Of a stretch of DNA of 64,000 bases, positions 58,672-64,000 are shown one piece after another. The notes under the pieces were generated by a model. The model searched no databases. It was not told the DNA's origin and saw only the letters and a list, made by a program, of their open reading frames with translations. Each line of letters begins with the position of its first letter. Position 1 is the stretch's first letter. The position numbers and the translations under genes were made by a program. Source of the DNA: Pseudooceanicola sp. HF7 (GTDB lineage: Bacteria > Pseudomonadota > Alphaproteobacteria > Rhodobacterales > Rhodobacteraceae); the NCBI RefSeq assembly GCF_011806405.1, contig NZ_JAATOW010000002.1:62001-126000 (forward strand), written 5' to 3'.

Positions 58672-59700
58672 CTAGCCGTGACGTTCGGTGTCGATGGAGC
58701 GCAGGATCGCTGTCACCAGCTCAAGATTGGGGGCGTCGATCCCGTGGCTTTTCGCGACGGAGATGGCGGCGGCGAAGATCGGGTCGATCTCCATCGGGCG
58801 GCCTGCCTCCAGATCCTGCAGGGTCGAGGGCTTGATATCCAGCGTGTCCCGCGCGGCCGCGGCGCGCTGCTCCGGGCCGTAGGGGAAGTCGACGCCCTCT
58901 GCCTTTCCGGTCGCATAGACCTCTGACATGATGCCAACGGCCAGCCGGAACAGCGCCGGATCGGCCAGCGCCCGCGAGATCGGTGCCTGGGCCACCGCGC
59001 AGGTGGAGTTCATGCCCGCGTTGCTCATGAGCTTGGTCCAGAGCGCGTTCTGGTAGGGCTGGGTTTCCTTGATGTCAAAGCCCGCCGCCCGCATCAGGCC
59101 GGCCACGCGCACGACATCGGCGCGGTCCTGGCCGGGCAGGCGGCCCAGGTCGTAATAGCCTTCGTTGTTGCGCTCGATCAGCCCCGGTTCGGGCACATTG
59201 GCGCTGAGAAAGGCGATGGCGCCGATAGCGCGCTCCGGCCCGATGGCCTTCCAGAGCACACCGCCCGGATCGACCTCTTCCGCGCCCTTGGTCCCGCCCT
59301 GCCCATCGGCGACCGGATACCACCAGGGCAGGCCGTTCACGATGCTCATGACGCGGCTGTGGGGCAGCAGGAGGCCCGCGATCTTGTCAGCCATGGCGGG
59401 CAGCTGGTGCCCTTTTAGCGCGGTGATCACCAGGTCCTGCGGCGGCAGGTCGGCGGGATCTTCCACCGCGTGGACTGCGAAGCTGCGCGGCTTGGGATGC
59501 GAAGGGGTGGAAATGCGCAGGCCCTTTTCCTGGATCGCGGCCAGGTGCGGCCCCCGCGCGACGATGGAAATGCTGGCAATTCCAGCGTCTTCCGCACCTG
59601 CGGCCAGCTCTGCCGCGACCGCGCCGCCGATGGCGCCGGCGCCGATGATCGCGATGGACAGGGGCCGGTCCGGCAGCGGGGGAAGGGAGGGCTTGCTCAT
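58672..59700 (-). CDS. Ketopantoate/2-dehydropantoate reductase family protein
   Basis: A 342-residue NADPH-dependent reductase. The Rossmann motif IAIIGAGAIGGAVAAELA lies near residue 17; ITALKGHQLPAMADKI, NGLPWWYP and the C-terminal domain KLMSNAGMNSTCAVAQAPI, EGVDFPYGPEQR, STLQDLEAGRPMEIDPI match the PanE/ApbA family. It may make pantoate for CoA or act on another 2-oxo-acid. The ATG at 59700 fits the start of the homologous region. Confidence 0.88.
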   Translation of the reverse strand: MSKPSLPPLPDRPLSIAIIGAGAIGGAVAAELAAGAEDAGIASISIVARGPHLAAIQEKGLRISTPSHPKPRSFAVHAVEDPADLPPQDLVITALKGHQLPAMADKIAGLLLPHSRVMSIVNGLPWWYPVADGQGGTKGAEEVDPGGVLWKAIGPERAIGAIAFLSANVPEPGLIERNNEGYYDLGRLPGQDRADVVRVAGLMRAAGFDIKETQPYQNALWTKLMSNAGMNSTCAVAQAPISRALADPALFRLAVGIMSEVYATGKAEGVDFPYGPEQRAAAARDTLDIKPSTLQDLEAGRPMEIDPIFAAAISVAKSHGIDAPNLELVTAILRSIDTERHG

Positions 59701-59882
59701 GGGGAAATCCGTTCTGAAAAGCGTTGCAAAGGGTTTCGCATCTGGGGCCCTGGCCTGCAAGTTTTGCCCGCCCCGCGCAATCGGCAAGGGCGGATTTACA
59801 AGGCCTGATTTGCTTGCTAAATGAAACTGCCCCGAATTGCGGGCGGGATTGGCCGAAACGCGGCCCCGACAACAGGCACGGC

Positions 59883-59930
59883 ATGACCGGACAACGATGG
59901 CAAAGCTGGCAATTGACCTGGCGATGGTGA
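59883..59930 (+). CDS. trpL: trp leader peptide
   Basis: A 15-residue peptide, MTGQRWQSWQLTWRW, with four tryptophans, 90 bp before the trpE(G) ATG. Trp-rich leader peptides control trpE(G) by ribosome-mediated attenuation in alphaproteobacteria. A hairpin GGCGA-t-GG/CC-c-TCGCC (59921-59940) overlaps the last Trp codon, and GGCG...GCGCA/TGCGC-CGCC arms lie at about 59965-59999, so alternative pairings are possible. Confidence 0.82.
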   Translation: MTGQRWQSWQLTWRW

Positions 59931-59964
59931 AACCCTCGCCCCTTTGACCTGTTTACCGAAGTTC

Positions 59965-60003
59965 GGCGGCCCCTGCGCAAGACATGTATGCGCCGCCCCC
60001 GCA
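59965..60003 (+). promoter_or_regulatory. Probable trp attenuator hairpin
   Basis: Arms GGCG plus GCGCA and TGCGC plus CGCC can pair around the AGACATGTA loop, with an internal bulge, and the sequence then runs into CCCGCATTTAG. This is where a trp attenuator is expected, 35 bp after the leader stop. The T-run is short. Confidence 0.5.
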
Positions 60004-60020
60004 TTTAGAGACATGACCAG

Positions 60021-62192
60021 ATGACCGACCTCACTTTCCAAACCAAGGGGGGTGTGACCGTCACCCGCCGCGAATTCCCCGCGACCTACATGGTCGATAC
60101 GGATGCCCTGGCGCAACGGCTCGATTCCCGGCGCGGCGTATTGCTTTCGTCCAATTACGAATACCCGGGCCGCTATACCCGTTGGGATTTCGGGTTCGAT
60201 GCACCGCCCCTGCTGATCGAAAGCCGGGGCCGCGCCATGCGGCTGGCGGCGCTGAATGCACGCGGTGAAGTGCTGCTGAAGATCATTGCGCCGGTGGTGA
60301 GCGATCTTGAGGCCGTGGCGGAAACAGAGGTCTCCGATACGGAAATCAAGCTGCAGATCCGCGCGCCGGAGCGGGTCTACAATGAAGAGGAACGCTCGCG
60401 CGCGCCGTCGGTCTTTTCGGTATTGCGCGCGATCGTGGCGCTGTTCTTCTCTGAAGAGGATGGGCACCTGGGGCTTTACGGGGCCTTCGGCTACGATCTG
60501 GCATTCCAGTTCGAACCGATCGAGTTTTCCATGCCTCGCCCCGAAGATCAGCGCGACCTGGTGCTGTTCTTTGCCGATCATATCCTGGTGGGGGACCATT
60601 ATTCGACCTCTGCCACGCGTATTCAGTACGAGTTCGAAAAGGACGGGCATTCCACGGCCGGCGTGCCCGGTGGCAGCCCCGAGGAGCCTTTTGTCAAAGG
60701 CCCCGAGGACCTGCCGCGCGGCGATCACGTGCCGGGCGAATATGCAAAACTGGTAACCTCGGCCAAGGATAGCTTCCGCCGTGGCGATCTGTTCGAGGTG
60801 GTGCCGGGGCAGGTTTTCTATGAAGCCTGCAAGGATAGCCCCTCGGCCATTTACGAGCGGCTGAAAAAGATCAACCCGGCGCCATTCGGCTTCATCATGA
60901 ACCTGGGTGAACAGGAATACCTGGTGGGCGCCAGCCCCGAGATGTTCATTCGCGTCACCGGGCGCCGGGTGGAAACCTGCCCGATTTCCGGCACGATCAA
61001 GCGCGGCCGGGACGCCATCGAGGACAGCGAACAGATCATGAAGCTGCTGCAATCCAAGAAGGATGAAAGCGAGCTCACGATGTGTTCGGACGTGGACCGC
61101 AACGACAAGAGCCGGGTGTGCGAGCCGGGCTCTGTCCGGGTCATCGGCCGCCGCCAGATCGAGATGTATTCCCGCCTGATCCATACCGTTGATCATATCG
61201 AGGGGCGCCTGCGCGCAGGCATGGACAGCATGGATGCCTTCCTGTCCCACGCCTGGGCGGTGACCGTGACCGGCGCGCCAAAGCTCTGGGCCATGCGGTT
61301 CATCGAGAAGCACGAGAAGAGCACCCGCAAGTGGTATGGCGGGGCGGTGGGGGCCGTGCAGTTCGACGGTGGCATGAACACCGGGCTGACCCTGCGCACC
61401 ATCCGGATCAAGGATGGCGTGGCAGAGGTGCGGGCGGGCGCGACGCTGCTGAACGACAGCGATCCCGATGCCGAGGAGGCTGAGACCGAGCTCAAGGCCA
61501 GCGCCATGCGGGCCGCGATCCGGGGCGACGTGCGGGCCAATGACGGGCCGGGGGACGGCAGCCGCCTGCCAAAGGGCAAGGGCCGCCGCCTGCTATTGGT
61601 CGATCACGAAGACAGCTTCGTCCATACGCTGGCGAATTATTTCCGCCAGACCGGGGCAGAGGTGATGACGACCCGCAGCCCGGTGTCCGAAAAGGTGCTG
61701 GACGAATTCAAGCCGGACCTCGTGGTATTGTCGCCGGGGCCGGGAAATCCGTCCGACTTCCAATGCTCACAAACAATTGAATTGGTGCTGAAACGGAAAT
61801 TGGCGCTATTTGGCGTCTGCCTTGGGTTGCAGGCCATTTCCGAATACTTCGGCGCTGAATTGCGTCAATTGGACGAACCCATGCATGGCAAACCGTCCCG
61901 AATTGACATTTCCGATCCCGGTCTGGTCTTTGACGGGCTGGATAAGCAGGTGACCATCGGGCGCTACCATTCCCTGCATGCACTGGCCTCCAGCCTGCCG
62001 GCAGAAATGCGCGTGACTGCAACGACTTCCGACGGGATCGTCATGGGGATCGAACATGCAACGCTGCCAGTGGCCGCGGTGCAGTTCCACCCGGAATCCA
62101 TTATGTCCCTTGGGCAGGATGCGGGAATGCGCATGATTGAGAACGTGGTGGAGCGCCTTGGCGTCACCAGCAAGCAAAAGGATCTTGTCTGA
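60021..62192 (+). CDS. trpE(G): Fused anthranilate synthase components I and II
   Basis: A 723-residue fusion that makes anthranilate from chorismate and glutamine. TrpE domain (~1-510): [81 protein letters not shown] and [11 protein letters not shown]. TrpG glutamine amidotransferase domain (~525-723): nucleophile Cys in FGVCLGLQ, His/Glu in [10 protein letters not shown]. The ribosome site is weak (TAGAG), consistent with a controlled start. Preceded by the trp leader. Confidence 0.95.
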   Translation: MTDLTFQTKGGVTVTRREFPATYMVDTDALAQRLDSRRGVLLSSNYEYPGRYTRWDFGFDAPPLLIESRGRAMRLAALNARGEVLLKIIAPVVSDLEAVAETEVSDTEIKLQIRAPERVYNEEERSRAPSVFSVLRAIVALFFSEEDGHLGLYGAFGYDLAFQFEPIEFSMPRPEDQRDLVLFFADHILVGDHYSTSATRIQYEFEKDGHSTAGVPGGSPEEPFVKGPEDLPRGDHVPGEYAKLVTSAKDSFRRGDLFEVVPGQVFYEACKDSPSAIYERLKKINPAPFGFIMNLGEQEYLVGASPEMFIRVTGRRVETCPISGTIKRGRDAIEDSEQIMKLLQSKKDESELTMCSDVDRNDKSRVCEPGSVRVIGRRQIEMYSRLIHTVDHIEGRLRAGMDSMDAFLSHAWAVTVTGAPKLWAMRFIEKHEKSTRKWYGGAVGAVQFDGGMNTGLTLRTIRIKDGVAEVRAGATLLNDSDPDAEEAETELKASAMRAAIRGDVRANDGPGDGSRLPKGKGRRLLLVDHEDSFVHTLANYFRQTGAEVMTTRSPVSEKVLDEFKPDLVVLSPGPGNPSDFQCSQTIELVLKRKLALFGVCLGLQAISEYFGAELRQLDEPMHGKPSRIDISDPGLVFDGLDKQVTIGRYHSLHALASSLPAEMRVTATTSDGIVMGIEHATLPVAAVQFHPESIMSLGQDAGMRMIENVVERLGVTSKQKDLV

Positions 62193-62244
62193 GATTAAGC
62201 TTGCGTTAAGCCGCTTGTGAAATTGATCCGCCAGGCGGATCGCG

Positions 62245-62280
62245 CCGGGATCGCAGTGCAGGCTGCGGTCCCGGTTTTCA
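62245..62280 (+). terminator. Intrinsic terminator after trpE(G)
   Basis: CCGGGATCGCAG at 62245-62256 pairs with CTGCGGTCCCGG at 62263-62274 (one wobble) and is followed by TTTTCATTTG. Confidence 0.85.
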
Positions 62281-62368
62281 TTTGATTTGCTGCTGCTTTG
62301 CGTTTGATCTGGTGCCGCTTTCGTTTGATGTGATGCCGTTTTTGCGTTTGATCTACAGCATTCGGCAT
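62281..62368 (+). repeat. Four imperfect ~22-bp tandem repeats upstream of the H-NS gene
   Basis: Units starting TTTGAT at 62281, 62303, 62324 and 62347 (spacing 22, 21, 23), with shared TGnTGCCGnTTT and TTTGCG/TTTCG parts. They are in a locally AT-rich gap that also has a TTAACGTTAA palindrome at 62391-62400. The rest of 62193-62523 holds the trpE(G) terminator and the probable H-NS promoter; no gene. Confidence 0.65.
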
Positions 62369-62523
62369 ATGTTATCCGATGAAGTTTACCTTAACGTTAA
62401 CGGTGGCTTTTCGCCTATTCCCACGTTGCAGATCAATTTTTTTGCTTGTGGAGTGCCGGAATGGCAATGTATTTTCCAATACTCAGGAAATGTCACTCCA
62501 TTTCCGTATGAAAGGAAGATGAA

Positions 62524-62844
62524 ATGCTCGATCTTGATTTGGAGGCCATGGACCTTGGCGATCTGAAGAAATTGCAGACCAAGGTCAATACGGCGATCAA
62601 GACCTACGAAGACCGTCAGCGCAAGGCGGCCCTGGTTGAGCTTGAGGCGAAAGCCGCAGAGATGGGGTTTTCCCTGTCTGAGCTGACCGGACAATCCGGG
62701 CGCAAGGCGAAGGTCAATCCGCCGAAATACCGCAACCCCGAAGACGCTACCCAGACCTGGAGCGGCCGTGGCCGTCAACCGGCATGGATCAAGGAGGCCC
62801 TCGGACGTGGGGACTCCCTCGATCAGTTCCTGATCGTAAAATAA
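62524..62844 (+). CDS. H-NS family nucleoid protein (HvrA type)
   Basis: A 106-residue DNA-binding protein. The N-terminal half is a coiled-coil oligomerisation region (LDLEAMDLGDLKKLQTKVNTAI), and the C-terminal half has the H-NS DNA-binding motif YRNPEDATQTWSGRGRQPAWI. HvrA-like members act as nucleoid-associated silencers. GAAAGGAAGATGAA supplies the ribosome site just before 62524. A strong terminator follows. Confidence 0.93.
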   Translation: MLDLDLEAMDLGDLKKLQTKVNTAIKTYEDRQRKAALVELEAKAAEMGFSLSELTGQSGRKAKVNPPKYRNPEDATQTWSGRGRQPAWIKEALGRGDSLDQFLIVK

Positions 62845-62934
62845 GACCACCGGGCACCGCACACCCGTAGATCTTCATGTTCGGGGGGCCAATTAAGGCG
62901 GCCCGAACCGGTTTCCCACCGTAATCGGGACGAT

Positions 62935-62962
62935 AGGGGCCCACGGGCCCCTTTCGCTTTTT
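62935..62962 (+). terminator. Intrinsic terminator after the H-NS gene
   Basis: AGGGGCCC-ac-GGGCCCCT at 62935-62952, then TTCGCTTTTT. Confidence 0.8.
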
Positions 62963-63243
62963 CCGCCCCCGTTTCGCTGTTTCCAGGTTTCCGGATTGGC
63001 CCATGGAATGGGCGGCAATTCGGATAGGGTCTTGAGCGGAATGGGAAGAGTCGGGGCAGGGAGGTGCCATTCCAACCAGACGACTCACCCGAAATCCTGC
63101 GGGGGGCGGTGCGGGCGCTTTCTGGCACCGTACGGTCCCTGGTAAACAGGATCTGAAGCCCGCGTTCCGCGGGCGGTCAGCGGGATCGGCGCGGCAAGGG
63201 GGCGAATCTGGCCGTTAACGCTGTGAATCCGGGGGAAAATCCA

Positions 63244-63406
63244 CGTCTGTATTACGTCGGTATCGCGTCGGTATTACGTCGGTGCCGGTGTCGGTATTTC
63301 GGCTGGTTAAGCGCGTGCACGCTGGGGCAGGGGAATCCTAGCATGTTCCGGCGCCGGGTGGCTTGGCCACCCTGCCGCGCCGGGGGCTCGATGCCCCGGG
63401 CGGGGC
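63244..63406 (+). repeat. Composite iteron-hairpin element, copy 3
   Basis: Units CGTCTGTATTA, CGTCGGTATCG, CGTCGGTATTA and CGTCGGTGCCG at 63244-63287, then TGTCGGTATTT at 63289-63299 after a one-base insertion. GGTTAAGCGCG follows, then hairpin GGGTGGC-ttg-GCCACCC (63356-63372) and a long hairpin at 63374-63406 with apex GGGGCTCGATGCCCC. It lies upstream of the IMPACT-domain gene. Confidence 0.82.
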
Positions 63407-63478
63407 ACCTCTGGCCGCCCCTCATGCGCCGCCTCTGCCCGGCTTGCGCCCTTTGCGGCTTCGTGGCACGGGAAGGGC

Positions 63479-63835
63479 ATGGCAGATCTGAAGGTGATTG
63501 AAGGCGTTCTGAGCGACCGTGGGTCGAAATACGCCGTGGCGGGCGGCCCCGCCGCCAGCAAGGCCGAGGCCGAGGCGCTGGTCAAGACGCTCAAGCGGAA
63601 GAAGAAGTTTGCCAAGGCCACCCATAACACCTGGGCGGTCCTGCTGGAGGACGGCCCGCTGAAGGCCGATGATGGGGAATCCGGCGCTGGCATGGTGATC
63701 GTGCGCATGCTGGAACGCGAAGGGCTGAGCAACCACGTCATCGTGGTCACGCGCTGGTTCGGCGGCACCCACCTTGGCGGCGACAGGTTCCGCCACGTGC
63801 AAAGCTGCGTGCGCACCTACCTCGATATGCTCTAG
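63479..63835 (+). CDS. IMPACT/YigZ-domain protein, short form
   Basis: A 118-residue protein comprising only the UPF0029/IMPACT domain: KVIEGVLSDRGSKYAVAGG, AKATHNTWAVLLEDG, DDGESGAGMVIVRMLEREGLSNHVIVVTRWFGGTHLGGDRFRHVQSC. Full-length YigZ proteins are about 200 residues with a C-terminal DUF1949 domain, which is absent here. GGGAAGGGC precedes the ATG. Its stop overlaps the stop of the convergent regulator gene by four bases. Confidence 0.88.
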   Translation: MADLKVIEGVLSDRGSKYAVAGGPAASKAEAEALVKTLKRKKKFAKATHNTWAVLLEDGPLKADDGESGAGMVIVRMLEREGLSNHVIVVTRWFGGTHLGGDRFRHVQSCVRTYLDML

Positions 63836-64000
63836 GCGTCCGGTGTCAGCATCCGGGTGAATAGCGTGGTCAGATAGGCCTCTGCCTCGGGGTAGGGATC
63901 GGGTTTCTCCGGGCCCAGCACCGCGCCGACCTGCACTTCGAAATCCGCGTAATGCTGGGTCAGCGACCAGATGGAGAAGATCAGGTGGTGGGGATCGGTG
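63832..64000 (-). CDS. TetR-family regulator, RutR-like, 5' part outside window
   Basis: The last 55 residues of a minus-strand gene: TDPHHLIFSIWSLTQHYADF followed by EVQVGAVLGPEKPDPYPEAE and a stop. The DPHHLxFxxWxxTQHYADFxxQ pattern is that of the C-terminal domain of RutR-type TetR regulators, which sense uracil or thymine in E. coli. The DNA-binding part is beyond base 64000. A RutR-like operator sequence occurs at 22381 in this window. Confidence 0.7.
   Translation of the reverse strand, partial: TDPHHLIFSIWSLTQHYADFEVQVGAVLGPEKPDPYPEAEAYLTTLFTRMLTPDA

Larger units (their letters stand above)
62845..63478. other. 634-bp gap between the H-NS gene and the IMPACT-domain gene
   Basis: It holds the H-NS terminator (62935-62957), an undistinguished GC-rich middle, and the third composite iteron-hairpin element (63244-63406). 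I see no convincing gene. Confidence 0.6.

Noticed and set aside
60013-60024. ATG-ACC-AGA-TGA mini-frame overlapping the trpE(G) start
   Set aside because: Three codons arising by chance next to a start codon; there is no separate ribosome site, and the trp leader at 59883 already explains control.
62282-62566. 94-codon plus-strand frame upstream of the H-NS gene
   Set aside because: It overlaps the H-NS gene in another frame, consists of the tandem repeats, and starts within the tail of the trpE(G) terminator.
1-64000. Search for tRNA, rRNA, insertion sequences and phage genes
   Set aside because: No cloverleaf-like, transposase, integrase or phage structural sequence was recognised by eye; a covariance-model scan was not possible.

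Overview
The window is high-GC, gene-dense DNA that looks like the chromosome of an alphaproteobacterium of the Rhodobacterales (Roseobacter/Rhodobacteraceae group). Family-level clues are the FdsGBA-FdhD-FdsD formate dehydrogenase, a fused TrpE(G) with a Trp-rich leader peptide, the HvrA-type H-NS protein, the MaoC-Pta fusion paired with AckA, the imelysin/di-haem oxidoreductase/DUF1513 iron cluster, and GC-rich intergenic repeats ending in AAGTATTTnnGGCCAGATGAAG-like tails. This rests on gene content only. I see no rRNA, tRNA, CRISPR, transposase, integrase or phage genes.

Layout. 1-5.4 kb: partial nspC (carboxynorspermidine decarboxylase), then a three-gene minus-strand operon (diaminopropionate ammonia-lyase-like enzyme, M24 peptidase, Asp/Glu-racemase-type enzyme) divergent from a cytosine-deaminase-like amidohydrolase. 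5.4-11.2 kb: a secreted protein, PhoA-type alkaline phosphatase behind an 11-bp-phased Pho-box-like array, a Tat protein plus ABC transporter with a His-rich loop, and a MarR regulator with a palindromic site. 11.4-17.5 kb: esterase, HNH endonuclease-like protein, AidB-type acyl-CoA dehydrogenase, PHP phosphoesterase, TPR protein and a conserved hypothetical. 17.5-22.2 kb: a PotABCD-type ABC importer. 22.8-32.9 kb: HemP, AckA/MaoC-Pta, and a LysR regulator followed by the formate dehydrogenase operon.

33-40 kb: an iron island (imelysin, bacterioferritin-associated ferredoxin, bacterioferritin, di-haem oxidoreductase, second imelysin-like protein, DUF1513). 40-43.3 kb: TetR regulator divergent from an orphan xanthine-dehydrogenase-family large subunit. 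43.5-58.6 kb: what looks like one catabolic island for an N-heterocycle or cyclic amide: nitronate monooxygenase, hydantoinase A and B, a multipass membrane protein, a complete Liv-type ABC importer with an embedded VOC protein, a MarR regulator, and a 6-hydroxynicotinate-reductase-like iron-sulfur protein with a UPF0280 (ApbE-like) protein and a DUF1185 protein. Three promoters in this island share a TGCAYACRAA motif in the same orientation relative to their genes. 58.7-64 kb: ketopantoate reductase, trpL-trpE(G), H-NS, an IMPACT-domain protein, and the end of a RutR-like TetR regulator.

The most unusual feature is not a gene. Three intergenic copies (about 837-979, 32921-33096, 63244-63406) of one composite element occur: five tandem 11-bp units of consensus CGTCGGTATTA, a conserved spacer, then two GC-rich hairpins, the second with the conserved apex GGGCTCGATGCCC. 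A related hairpin-hairpin-tail repeat lies inside the transporter operon, where it is spanned by a 34-codon frame that keeps the flanking permease genes translationally coupled.
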